6,832 nt of DNA from Gammaproteobacteria bacterium (GCA_024278435.1 JAJRTD010000318.1:1-6832), one strand, 5' to 3'; positions 1 through 6,347 are shown, numbered from the stretch's first letter. Notes: generated by a model not told the origin, from the letters alone. A program made the numbers and translations.

Positions 1-506
1 TGCAACTCGCCACCATAACCCTGCCCGGCGGCCAGCCGCAGTTGAAATCCCAGCCGCTGCTCAGACCAGAACTCCAGCCAGTCATTATTCCAGGCATTGG
101 GCTGATGGGTGGCGCCAATGGTATTGTCGATCTCCCAGCCAAACCGGGCGCTGGTTACCCGGTGCATGGCTGCCAGCTGCTCCCCCAGCTGGCGCTGATT
201 GGCACTACCATTCATTTCTAGATACTGCAGCACAATATAACTGTGGTGGCCATCATCACCAAAACAGATCGAACGCGGCACTTTCAGGGTGCCGCTGTCA
301 GCAATGGCCTGTAAACCCAGCGCCTCGGCTTCAAACATGGCTCGACGGCCGCTTTGATTGGTTTTTACAAAATAACGGGATTTTGCATCACTCAGCAAAA
401 AAGCATCATTGATACTGCCGCCACTCATACTGCGTTGCTGGTCAGGAGCAAATGCCTGGCCGGTGCTTTTTTCAATATCATCAATTATGGATTGCCATCG
501 ACTCAT
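1..506 (-). CDS. Fructosamine/ketosamine-3-kinase family protein, 5' part (cut by window edge)
   Basis: This minus-strand gene starts at ATG 506-504 and stays open to the left edge, giving 168 residues. The translation matches the fructosamine kinase family (E. coli YniA-like), which phosphorylates sugar amines on glycated proteins or small molecules in the cytosol and so promotes deglycation. Visible N-lobe features are the glycine-rich segment GGSINDAFLL (29-38), the ATP-binding lysine in YFVKTN (K48), the MFEAEALGL helix (57-65), the hinge-like YIVLQYLEM (90-98), LAAMHR (111-116) and the family signature FGWEIDNTIGATHQPNAW (122-139), followed by WLEFWSEQRL (143-152). Family members are about 290 residues, so the catalytic HGD-type loop and the C-lobe lie outside the window. 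An SD-like AGAGAG sits just upstream of the start. It is divergent from priA across a 758-bp gap. The family call is firm, but the substrate is unknown. Confidence 0.93.
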   Translation of the reverse strand, partial: MSRWQSIIDDIEKSTGQAFAPDQQRSMSGGSINDAFLLSDAKSRYFVKTNQSGRRAMFEAEALGLQAIADSGTLKVPRSICFGDDGHHSYIVLQYLEMNGSANQRQLGEQLAAMHRVTSARFGWEIDNTIGATHQPNAWNNDWLEFWSEQRLGFQLRLAAGQGYGGEL

Positions 507-730
507 TGCGCTCTCTTTTATATTTTACCGGGGGAAGAAACCGGCGGCATTTAACCCGTTTATATTAAACGCCTGTTTTAATCGCTAAGTAACTGTTATT
601 TTGCGCCCAAAAGCACAGTTGTGCACAAGCACTTTATAAGACTCTAATATACTCGGCCTTTTTTTCCAACATCAATGCTTATCAACAAGAAACAACACAA
701 CAAACTTTATAAGCTACTGAATAATATGAC

Positions 731-759
731 ATTATATTTGGTGCTCAAAAATCATCCAA
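731..759 (-). promoter_or_regulatory. Possible promoter for the kinase gene
   Basis: Read on the minus strand, a perfect -10 TATAAT (736-731) lies 17 bp downstream of a weak -35 TTGGAT (759-754). It would give a leader of roughly 215 nt before the kinase ATG at 506. The region is very AT-rich, so chance -10 hexamers are expected and the -35 match is poor. This is a candidate only. Confidence 0.25.
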
Positions 760-808
760 TCTAACAAAAATGCTATTTCTACCGCGAAAACAGCCATGGA
801 TTTTTTTC

Positions 809-829
809 TTTTCCACAAAGTTATCCACA
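809..829 (+). promoter_or_regulatory. DnaA-box pair
   Basis: TTTTCCACA (809-817) and TTATCCACA (821-829) both fit the DnaA consensus, lie in the same orientation and start 12 bp apart. A minus-strand near match, TTACTCACA (one mismatch), follows at 843-835, making this the densest group of boxes in the region. Confidence 0.75.
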
Positions 830-867
830 GTTTTTGTGAGTAACTCGGCTTTTATACGGGTTTTTAA

Positions 868-917
868 TAACTTACAGACTTAAACCTAGAAAATTTATTA
901 ACTTATAGCCTTAAATC
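868..917 (+). repeat. Imperfect AT-rich direct repeat
   Basis: TAACTTACAGACTTAAACC (868-886) and TAACTTATAGCCTTAAATC (899-917) match at 16 of 19 positions and start 31 bp apart, about three helical turns. They lie between the DnaA-box pair at 809-829 and the box at 947-955, in very AT-rich sequence. That is the layout expected of unwinding-element repeats or binding sites for another protein. The TAACTTAT core recurs at 1162-1169, running into the last DnaA box. Confidence 0.6.
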
Positions 918-946
918 AGAAGTCAAAAGCTGCCAACAGAAAACAC

Positions 947-955
947 TTATACACA
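947..955 (+). promoter_or_regulatory. DnaA box TTATACACA
   Basis: This is an exact match to TTATNCACA, identical to one of the E. coli oriC box sequences. It has the same orientation as the other full matches and sits between the 868-917 direct repeat and the T-rich stretch starting at 970. Confidence 0.7.
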
Positions 956-978
956 CCCCTGTCACCATATTTTTTTTT

Positions 979-998
979 ACAGGTCAAGCCTGTTTTTT
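979..998 (+). terminator. Weak hairpin followed by T tract
   Basis: ACAGG (979-983) and CCTGT (989-993) can pair, extended by one T-G wobble, leaving a 3-nt loop. T993-T998 follows immediately and nine T residues precede it (970-978). It resembles a weak rightward intrinsic terminator, but no gene ends here, and homopolymer tracts are common in this AT-rich spacer. It could instead end an unseen small RNA, or be incidental. Confidence 0.2.
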
Positions 999-1134
999 AA
1001 TCTACTATTATAGAGGCACATATCGCAACTATTTGAAATATAAATAATTAGTAACGTCACATTTTTTTAACATTTATTACAGAAATATGACTAGTCAAAA
1101 TTATTTTTTTCTGGTATGCGTTTTTTCCCCAGAG

Positions 1135-1175
1135 TTATCCACAGGCAAATCGGCATGATTTTTAACTTATCCACA
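1135..1175 (+). promoter_or_regulatory. Two DnaA boxes upstream of priA
   Basis: Perfect TTATCCACA copies lie at 1135-1143 and 1167-1175, 32 bp apart (about three helical turns). They sit within the longer matches AGTTATCCACAG (1133-1144) and ACTTATCCACAG (1165-1176). The first is identical over 12 bp to 819-830. They end about 90 bp before the preferred priA start, so DnaA bound here could also influence priA transcription. Confidence 0.75.
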
Positions 1176-1264
1176 GTTTGATAAAACCGGATACTGCATT
1201 AGTTGCTAGCCAGGACACAATTTGCAGTACAATCACCCATTTCGACCATATATCACCCCGGAAA

Positions 1265-3496
1265 ATGCCGCATAACGCACCCCAAAACCGCATTGTCAGG
1301 ATCGCCGTTCCCTGTCCGCTGTATAAAACATTTGATTATCGCCTGGATGGTATCACTGACAGCCACAAAAAACTGCAGCCGGGTGTGCGACTGCGGGTTC
1401 CTTTTGGCCGGCAGCAGCTGACCGGTTTTTTTATTGAGGAAGTATCCGATTGTGATGTCCCTGCCGATAAACTCAAATCGGTTATCGCGGTACTGGATGA
1501 GCACAGTCTGTTACCGGCCGAAATCCTTGATCTGCTGTTATGGGCGGCAAAATATTACGCCCACCCGCTGGGTGACGTTATCCAGACCGCCTTACCGGTT
1601 TATTTGCGCAATAATGACGATGCCACGCCACTTCAAAGCAGCTACTGGCAGATCAATCCCGTTACCGGCACAACCGGCGACGATATTCCCGGCACCCTGA
1701 AACGCGCCCCCAAACAGCAGCAGATCTACCGCTTACTGGCCGATGCTGATGACGGGCTGGATGCAGAGGCCTTAAATGCAGTCACGGAAAACTGGCGGCC
1801 CGCTGTCAGGGCGTTACTGGAAAAGCAGCTGATTATTGAAAAACGCAGAGCCGTGGTATTGAGCACGCACAATGCCAGCCCCTGCGAACACAGCCTGCAT
1901 GATGAACAGCGCCAGGCCATTGCAGCCATTCAGCAGCAGGCAGACAGTCATGCCGTGCACGTAGTTAACGGCATTACCGGCAGCGGCAAAACCGAGGTCT
2001 ACCTGGCATTGTGTGAAACCATGCTGGCGGCCGGTAAACAGGTGCTGGTACTGGTACCGGAAATCGGATTAACGCCACAGCTGACCAGGCGCTTTCTGCA
2101 GCGCCTGGATACGCAAATCGTGGTTTTGCACTCAGCCATGAATGAGCGGCAACGTTATGCTGCCTGGTCTGCCGCCGCCGGTAAACAGGCGCAGCTGCTT
2201 ATTGGCACCCGCTCATCCATCTTTACCCCGCTACCGGATCTCGGGCTGATTATCATCGATGAAGAACATGACGGCAGTTACAAGCAGCAGGATGGCTTTC
2301 GCTACAACGCCCGTGACCTCGCCATCGTACGCGCCCGCAATCACAATATTCCGGTTGTTCTCGGTTCGGCCACGCCCTCGCTGGAAACCCTGAACAATAT
2401 AAATGAACAGCGCTACCAGGTGCATTATCTAAGGCAGCGCGCCAATAAACGCAAGCTACCGCACATCGAACTGGTCAACCTGTGCAGCCAGAAAATGCAG
2501 GAAGGCATGGCACAAACCCTGCTGGACAGGATACGCCGGCACATCAAACAACAGGGTCAGGTCCTGCTGTTTATTAACCGCCGTGGTTTCGCCCCGTTAC
2601 TGATGTGCCATGACTGCGGCTGGACCACACGCTGCGCCCGCTGTGATGCACACATGACCTACCACAAGCGGCGCCAGCAGCTGCATTGCCACCACTGCGG
2701 CTCACAACGCCCGGCGCCGGATAACTGCGAGGAATGCGGCAGCAACAATATCCTGGCCATTGGCGTGGGCACCGAGCGTATCGAGCAGTTTTTACAGGCC
2801 AGTTTTCCCGATACCCGGGTCAGCCGTATTGACCGTGACACCACCCGCAACAAGGGCAGCCTGCAGGATAAGCTGGAAAAAGCCCACAGCGGTGAGAGCG
2901 GCATCCTGGTCGGCACCCAGATGCTGGCCAAGGGTCATGATTTTCCCAATATTACCCTGGTATGTATTCTTGATACCGACCAGGCCCTGTTCAGTGCCGA
3001 CTTTCGCGCTGCCGAGCACCTGGCACAATTAATTACCCAGGTATCGGGGCGTGCCGGGCGAGCCGAGAAAGCCGGTGAAGTGCTGATCCAGACCCATCAC
3101 CCGGAACACCCCTTACTGCAATTACTGCTGCACAAGGGCTACCCGGCTTTTGCCGAGGCTGCGCTGGCGGAGCGCCGCGCCGCCGGTCTTCCGCCCGTCC
3201 GCCACCTGGTGTTACTGCGCTGTGAATCGGTGGCCACCGAGGCCGCCCGGCAGTTTCTGCAGCAGGCCTCGGAACTGGCCGACCGGGTCGACAGGCAGGG
3301 CGTCGACCTGTTCGGCCCCATTCCCGCCCCCATGGAACGCCGCGCCGGGCGCTTCCGTTACCAGATCATGCTGCAATCCGAACAACGCAAGACCCTGCAC
3401 CGCTTTATCAGCTGGTGGGTGCCACAGTTGCAGCAGTTACCGGCGGCGCGGAAGGTACGCTGGTCGGTGGATGTTGATCCCTATGATACGTTTTAA
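1265..3496 (+). CDS. priA: Primosomal protein N', replication restart 3'-5' helicase PriA
   Basis: PriA is a superfamily 2 DNA helicase that recognises stalled or abandoned forks and loads the replisome through PriB/DnaT and DnaC-type partners. From ATG 1265 it is 743 residues, close to E. coli PriA (732). The N-terminal DNA-binding domain starts at VRIAVPCPLYKTFDY (11-25). Helicase motifs are Walker A GITGSGKTE (236-244), DEEH (332-335), the aromatic-rich loop SYKQQDGFRYNARD (338-351), GSATPS (367-372), QMLAKGHDFP (552-561) and QVSGRAGR (592-599). Eight zinc-binding cysteines are all present (C448, C451, C457, C460, C475, C478, C488, C491). The frame extends upstream to a TTG at 1178, but those 29 residues look unlike PriA and would begin beside a DnaA box, so the ATG is preferred despite a weak ribosome-binding site (CGGAAA). 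The gene is intact and leads away from the DnaA-box region. Confidence 0.97.
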   Translation: MPHNAPQNRIVRIAVPCPLYKTFDYRLDGITDSHKKLQPGVRLRVPFGRQQLTGFFIEEVSDCDVPADKLKSVIAVLDEHSLLPAEILDLLLWAAKYYAHPLGDVIQTALPVYLRNNDDATPLQSSYWQINPVTGTTGDDIPGTLKRAPKQQQIYRLLADADDGLDAEALNAVTENWRPAVRALLEKQLIIEKRRAVVLSTHNASPCEHSLHDEQRQAIAAIQQQADSHAVHVVNGITGSGKTEVYLALCETMLAAGKQVLVLVPEIGLTPQLTRRFLQRLDTQIVVLHSAMNERQRYAAWSAAAGKQAQLLIGTRSSIFTPLPDLGLIIIDEEHDGSYKQQDGFRYNARDLAIVRARNHNIPVVLGSATPSLETLNNINEQRYQVHYLRQRANKRKLPHIELVNLCSQKMQEGMAQTLLDRIRRHIKQQGQVLLFINRRGFAPLLMCHDCGWTTRCARCDAHMTYHKRRQQLHCHHCGSQRPAPDNCEECGSNNILAIGVGTERIEQFLQASFPDTRVSRIDRDTTRNKGSLQDKLEKAHSGESGILVGTQMLAKGHDFPNITLVCILDTDQALFSADFRAAEHLAQLITQVSGRAGRAEKAGEVLIQTHHPEHPLLQLLLHKGYPAFAEAALAERRAAGLPPVRHLVLLRCESVATEAARQFLQQASELADRVDRQGVDLFGPIPAPMERRAGRFRYQIMLQSEQRKTLHRFISWWVPQLQQLPAARKVRWSVDVDPYDTF

Positions 3497-3497
3497 G

Positions 3498-3614
3498 GAA
3501 AGTTGGCTTGGCAGTTGGCAAAGCTTCTAAAATCGACAGCGAAGCTGTCAATGCTTTTAACGGCCGGCTGCTAACTTAAAACTGCCAACTTTCTTTTCTA
3601 ATGACTGCCAGCCG
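3498..3614. repeat. Nested inverted-repeat element between priA and argS
   Basis: GAAAGTTGGC (3498-3507) is the exact reverse complement of GCCAACTTTC (3584-3593). A second exact pairing is possible between TTGGCAGTT (3508-3516) and AACTGCCAA (3580-3588). The heptamer AGTTGGC occurs at 3501-3507 and 3513... in the form AGTTGGC-TTGGC-AGTTGGC, and a degenerate copy ACTGCCAGCC lies at 3605-3614. In the middle is a perfect 6-bp hairpin GACAGC-GAA-GCTGTC (3535-3549). This symmetry suggests a dispersed palindromic element (REP or MITE-like), which may also act as a weak transcript end for priA because TTTCTTTTCT follows the right arm. Confidence 0.5.
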
Positions 3615-3630
3615 GTGTTTAACGTATAAT
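3601..3630 (+). promoter_or_regulatory. sigma70-type promoter for argS
   Basis: A perfect -10 TATAAT (3625-3630) follows a -35-like ATGACT (3601-3606, four of six matches) with an 18-bp spacer. Transcription would start near 3637, about 37 nt before the argS GTG. It overlaps the last degenerate repeat copy of the preceding palindromic element. Confidence 0.6.
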
Positions 3631-3673
3631 CGCAGCCCACAAAAAAACACCCGAAACCCGCGAAGACACCACT

Positions 3674-5428
3674 GTGAAAAACACCATCGAACAATTACTC
3701 AACCAGGCGCTGGAGCAACTGATCTCTGACGGCCTGATTGAAAACCGGCCGGCCCTGCAGATCACTCGCACCAAGGATGCCGCACACGGTGACTTCACCT
3801 GCAATATCGCGATGATGCTGGCCAAACAGGCCGGCAAACCACCACGCGAGGTGGCACAGGCCATTATTGCCGTACTGGACAGTCACAGCGTTGTCGAAAA
3901 AGTGGAAATTGCCGGACCGGGGTTTATCAACTTTTTCATGGCGCAGGAAAGCACGCTGAACATTATCAGCGATATCCTGGCGCGGGGCGATGACTTTGGC
4001 TGCAGCCATGCCGCCGCCGGCGAAAAGGTACAGATCGAATTTGTTTCCGCCAACCCGACTGGCCCGTTACACGTGGGACACGGTCGTGGCGCCGCCTACG
4101 GCGCAACCCTGGCCTCTTTGATGCGTGCTGTCGGCTACCAGGTGGACTGCGAATATTATGTCAACGACGCCGGGCGGCAGATGAACATCCTGGCCACCAG
4201 CGTCTGGTTGCGCTACCTGGAAATCAACAATATCGCTTTCACCTTCCCGCTTAATGCCTACAAGGGTGAATACATCTACGATATCGCGCAAAGCATCAAG
4301 GCAGGGCACGGCGATGCCCTGGTCTTTTCCGCCGATGAGGTTTTTCGGGATATTCCCGATGATGAACCGGCCGGCGGCGATAAGGAAATCCATATCGATG
4401 CCCTGATCGAACGCGCCAAAGCCCTGCTGGGCAAGGATAACTACCAGCTGGTTTTCAAAACCGCGCTGGACAGCATCCTCGGCGATATCCGCCAGGACCT
4501 GGAGGAATTCGGCGTACATTACGAAAACTGGCATTCAGAACAGACGCTGGCGGATCGCGGCCTGATCAGCAAGGCGGTCGAACAACTGCAGGACCAGGGC
4601 TATATTGAAGAACGCAACGGTGCCCTGTGGTTTTTATCCACCCGCTTCGGTGATGAAAAAGACCGCGTGGTAATTCGCGATAACGGCCAGGCCACCTATT
4701 TTGCCTCTGACATTGCCTATCACATGGACAAGTTTGCCCGTGGCTACCATCGCCTGATCAATATCTGGGGCGCCGACCATCACGGTTACGTGGCGCGGGT
4801 AAAAGCAGCGATCGGCGCTCTGGGTGAAAAACCGGAGCAGCTGGATATCCTGCTGGTGCAGTTTGCCAACCTGTATCGCAATGGCGAGCGGGTACAGATG
4901 TCCACCCGCTCCGGCTCCTTTGTCACCTTGCGGGAGCTGCGTGAAGAAGTCGGTAAAGATGCCGCACGTTTTTTCTACGTCATGCGCAAATGTGAACAGC
5001 ACATGGACTTCGACCTTGACCTGGCCAAATCACAGAGCAACGACAACCCGGTGTATTACATTCAATACGCCCATGCCCGGATCTGCAGCGTGCAGGCACA
5101 GCTGGCTGAAAAACAGCTGGAACATGACATCAGCAACGGCCAGCAGAACCTGAACCTGCTGACCGAGAAACATGAAACCGAACTGGTCAGCAAGCTTGAT
5201 GCCTATAGCGATATACTGCATAAAGCCGCGTTTAATGAGGAGCCGCATTTACTGGTTCACTACCTGCGTGAACTTGCCAACCTGCTGCACTCCTATTACA
5301 ACGCACACCCGTTTATTATTGAAGACAGCAATCTGCGTGACGCGCGTTTTAATCTGATCAGTGCCACCCGCCAGGTCATACATAACGGCCTGATATTACT
5401 GGGTGTCAGTGCACCTGAAAAAATGTAA
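3674..5428 (+). CDS. argS: Arginyl-tRNA synthetase
   Basis: This cytosolic class I aminoacyl-tRNA synthetase charges tRNA-Arg with arginine using ATP; the family requires bound tRNA for activation. The protein is 584 residues (usual bacterial length 550-590). The N-terminal Add-1 tRNA D-loop-binding domain covers about 1-90 and includes the family string VEIAGPGFINFFM (77-89). The catalytic core contains SANPTGPLHVGHGRG (125-139) with the HIGH-type HVGH at 133-136, YVNDAGRQ (162-169), ATYFASDIAYH (340-350) and WGADHHGY (365-372). The KMSKS loop is the degenerate VQMSTRSG (407-414), normal for many ArgS. The DALR anticodon-binding domain runs from about 458 (NPVYYIQYAHARI) to the end, closing with the typical GVSAPEKM. 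The start is GTG 3674, chosen because the N-terminus aligns with known ArgS; its ribosome-binding site is weak. It follows priA by 177 nt and precedes the SPOR gene by 55 nt. Confidence 0.98.
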   Translation: MKNTIEQLLNQALEQLISDGLIENRPALQITRTKDAAHGDFTCNIAMMLAKQAGKPPREVAQAIIAVLDSHSVVEKVEIAGPGFINFFMAQESTLNIISDILARGDDFGCSHAAAGEKVQIEFVSANPTGPLHVGHGRGAAYGATLASLMRAVGYQVDCEYYVNDAGRQMNILATSVWLRYLEINNIAFTFPLNAYKGEYIYDIAQSIKAGHGDALVFSADEVFRDIPDDEPAGGDKEIHIDALIERAKALLGKDNYQLVFKTALDSILGDIRQDLEEFGVHYENWHSEQTLADRGLISKAVEQLQDQGYIEERNGALWFLSTRFGDEKDRVVIRDNGQATYFASDIAYHMDKFARGYHRLINIWGADHHGYVARVKAAIGALGEKPEQLDILLVQFANLYRNGERVQMSTRSGSFVTLRELREEVGKDAARFFYVMRKCEQHMDFDLDLAKSQSNDNPVYYIQYAHARICSVQAQLAEKQLEHDISNGQQNLNLLTEKHETELVSKLDAYSDILHKAAFNEEPHLLVHYLRELANLLHSYYNAHPFIIEDSNLRDARFNLISATRQVIHNGLILLGVSAPEKM

Positions 5429-5483
5429 CGCCGGCACAACCGTAAAACACTACCAACCAACAGAAACCGAGCCCTTAAGATAA

Positions 5484-6089
5484 ATGCCTGCCGACTATAA
5501 ATCACGCGCCACCCGCAAGAAGAAAAAATCACTGCCCGGTTACGTCTGGCTGCTGTCCGGTCTGGGCATCGGCTTATTTGTTGCCTTTATTGTTTACCTG
5601 GACAAACAGCCTGAAAACAACAAGAGCTTTGGCAGCGCGGTGCAACAGGAACTGGAAAAACTGAAAAAACAGGCACGGAAAAAAGACACGGCCCCTGCAA
5701 AAACAGAGAGCCTGGCAAAGGAAACAAAACAACCGAAATTCAATTTCTATACCATACTGCCGGAACTGGAAGTATTGATCCCGGAAAGTGAAACCCGCCC
5801 CCCGGAAAGCAGAAAAAAAACCACTACTCTCAGCAGCACAAAAAAAGCCGGTCCGGCAAAACGCTACGTGCTACAGGTCGGCTCATTCCAGAACCTGGGC
5901 GATGCCGAAAAACTGAAAGCCACGCTGGCTTTTCTGGGAGTGGAAGCCCATATACAGCATGTTACGGTCAATGGCAACGCCTGGCACCGGGTCAGAACCG
6001 GGCCCTACAAAAACAAAAAGCTGCTGTATAAAAACCAGAAGCTGCTGCAGAAAAATGATATAGATTCCATTTCCATGGAATTAAAATAA
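5484..6089 (+). CDS. SPOR-domain membrane protein (FtsN-like)
   Basis: This 201-residue protein has a short, very basic cytoplasmic N-terminus (RATRKKKKS, 8-16), one membrane segment at about 18-38 (GYVWLLSGLGIGLFVAFIVY) and a Lys/Glu-rich periplasmic linker. A short hydrophobic motif FNFYTILPELEVLIPE (86-101) follows, and then a C-terminal SPOR domain at about 127-200, from YVLQVGSFQNLGDAEKL (128-144) to WHRVRTGPYKN (167-177). SPOR domains bind denuded septal glycan strands, so a role at the division septum is inferred; the topology is like FtsN. It starts 55 nt after argS with no promoter or terminator that I can see between them, so co-transcription is likely. The ribosome-binding site is poor. 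In many Gammaproteobacteria the equivalent argS-linked SPOR gene precedes hslVU, but here it does not. I leave the symbol empty because several SPOR paralogues (FtsN, DedD and others) share this plan. Confidence 0.88.
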   Translation: MPADYKSRATRKKKKSLPGYVWLLSGLGIGLFVAFIVYLDKQPENNKSFGSAVQQELEKLKKQARKKDTAPAKTESLAKETKQPKFNFYTILPELEVLIPESETRPPESRKKTTTLSSTKKAGPAKRYVLQVGSFQNLGDAEKLKATLAFLGVEAHIQHVTVNGNAWHRVRTGPYKNKKLLYKNQKLLQKNDIDSISMELK

Positions 6090-6158
6090 AAGCGGGCCGC
6101 AAACACAGGCGGATCCACCGCAAACAGCAACGGGCAACCGGTACCAGCGGTAACACAA

Positions 6159-6186
6159 TTGTCACACCTATCTCTTTCGGTATAGT
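6159..6186 (+). promoter_or_regulatory. sigma70-type promoter for the SCP2-like gene
   Basis: The -35 TTGTCA (6159-6164) and -10 TATAGT (6181-6186) each match consensus at five of six positions, with a 16-bp spacer. Transcription would start near 6193, giving a leader of about 155 nt. A second, overlapping extended -10, TGGTAATAT (6195-6203), lies just downstream and could add a start near 6210. Confidence 0.65.
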
Positions 6187-6221
6187 CTTTCCTGTGGTAA
6201 TATCTTCGCCTCTTTTCGTGG

Positions 6222-6257
6222 ATGAGCAACAATAACAACACAAAACCACGTTACTGA
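6222..6257 (+). CDS. Possible 11-codon leader ORF
   Basis: ATG AGC begins an 11-residue reading frame (MSNNNNTKPRY) that ends in TGA at 6255-6257. That stop overlaps the GAGG Shine-Dalgarno of the next short ORF, which would favour coupled translation. Its own ribosome-binding site is poor (GTGG directly against the ATG), and at this length the frame may be chance. Confidence 0.2.
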   Translation: MSNNNNTKPRY

Positions 6258-6264
6258 GGCGGAC

Positions 6265-6330
6265 ATGACAAAATATCATGTTTATGCTGCTGAACTACAC
6301 AAGCGCAACAACAAGCGTTACGCGCGATAA
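6265..6330 (+). CDS. Possible 21-residue small protein or leader peptide
   Basis: The frame ATG 6265 to TAA 6330 encodes a basic peptide starting MTKYHVYAAELHK and ending RNNKRYAR, with seven Lys/Arg in 21 residues. It has a good Shine-Dalgarno, GAGG (6256-6259), with 5-nt spacing. That is better than the ribosome-binding site of priA, argS or the SPOR gene. It lies inside the leader of the SCP2-like gene and stops 17 nt before that gene's ATG, so it could be a regulatory upstream ORF or a translated small protein. No membrane segment is visible and I recognise no family. Translation is not proven. Confidence 0.4.
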   Translation: MTKYHVYAAELHKRNNKRYAR

Positions 6331-6347
6331 GATTTCGGAGATATGAA

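Larger units (their letters stand above)
601..1180. other. DnaA-box-rich AT-rich intergenic region, candidate oriC
   Basis: The kinase and priA are separated by 758 bp of non-coding DNA. By hand count 601-1140 is about 32% GC, far below the flanking genes. It contains five matches to the DnaA-box consensus TT(A/T)TNCACA on the + strand: 809-817 (TTTTCCACA), 821-829, 1135-1143 and 1167-1175 (all TTATCCACA), and 947-955 (TTATACACA). One-mismatch sites occur at 619-627 (both strands), 679-687 and 835-843 (minus). Between and beside the boxes are AT-rich stretches that could unwind, including a direct repeat at 868-917 and the very AT-rich 1021-1080 (about 20% GC). DnaA binds such boxes to open oriC. 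No GATC is seen here, so SeqA/Dam control of the enterobacterial type is unlikely. Neither dnaA nor mnmG, the usual oriC neighbours in this class, is in view. Alternatives are a DnaA-regulated priA promoter or a DnaA titration site. Confidence 0.6.

Noticed and set aside
354..554. 66-codon + strand reading frame overlapping the kinase start
   Set aside because: It is antisense to a clearly recognisable kinase N-terminus and resembles nothing I know.
1222..1254. TTGCAG ... TATATC as the priA promoter
   Set aside because: The spacing is 19-21 bp and it would leave only a few nucleotides of leader before ATG 1265.
1178..1264. 29-codon N-terminal extension of PriA from TTG 1178
   Set aside because: The residues do not resemble PriA, the start abuts a DnaA box, and ATG 1265 gives a normal PriA length with the conserved N-terminus about ten residues in.
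507..1264. Dam/SeqA-type origin control
   Set aside because: I found no GATC in this spacer, unlike enterobacterial oriC.
3498..3600. Outer inverted repeat as a standard intrinsic terminator for priA
   Set aside because: The loop between the 10-bp arms is about 76 nt and the following T run is interrupted, so a repeat element fits better than a simple terminator.
4067..4534. 155-codon minus-strand frame inside argS
   Set aside because: It is a shadow of argS codon bias. ArgS motifs on the + strand are intact throughout.
6109..6121. GCGG-ATCCA-CCGC hairpin after the SPOR gene as a terminator
   Set aside because: The stem is only 4 bp and no T run follows. I see no convincing terminator for argS-SPOR.
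6217..6250. CGTGG/CCACG pairing in the SCP2 leader as a riboswitch or attenuator
   Set aside because: It is a single 5-bp stem with a 24-nt loop, with no T tract or recognisable riboswitch motif.
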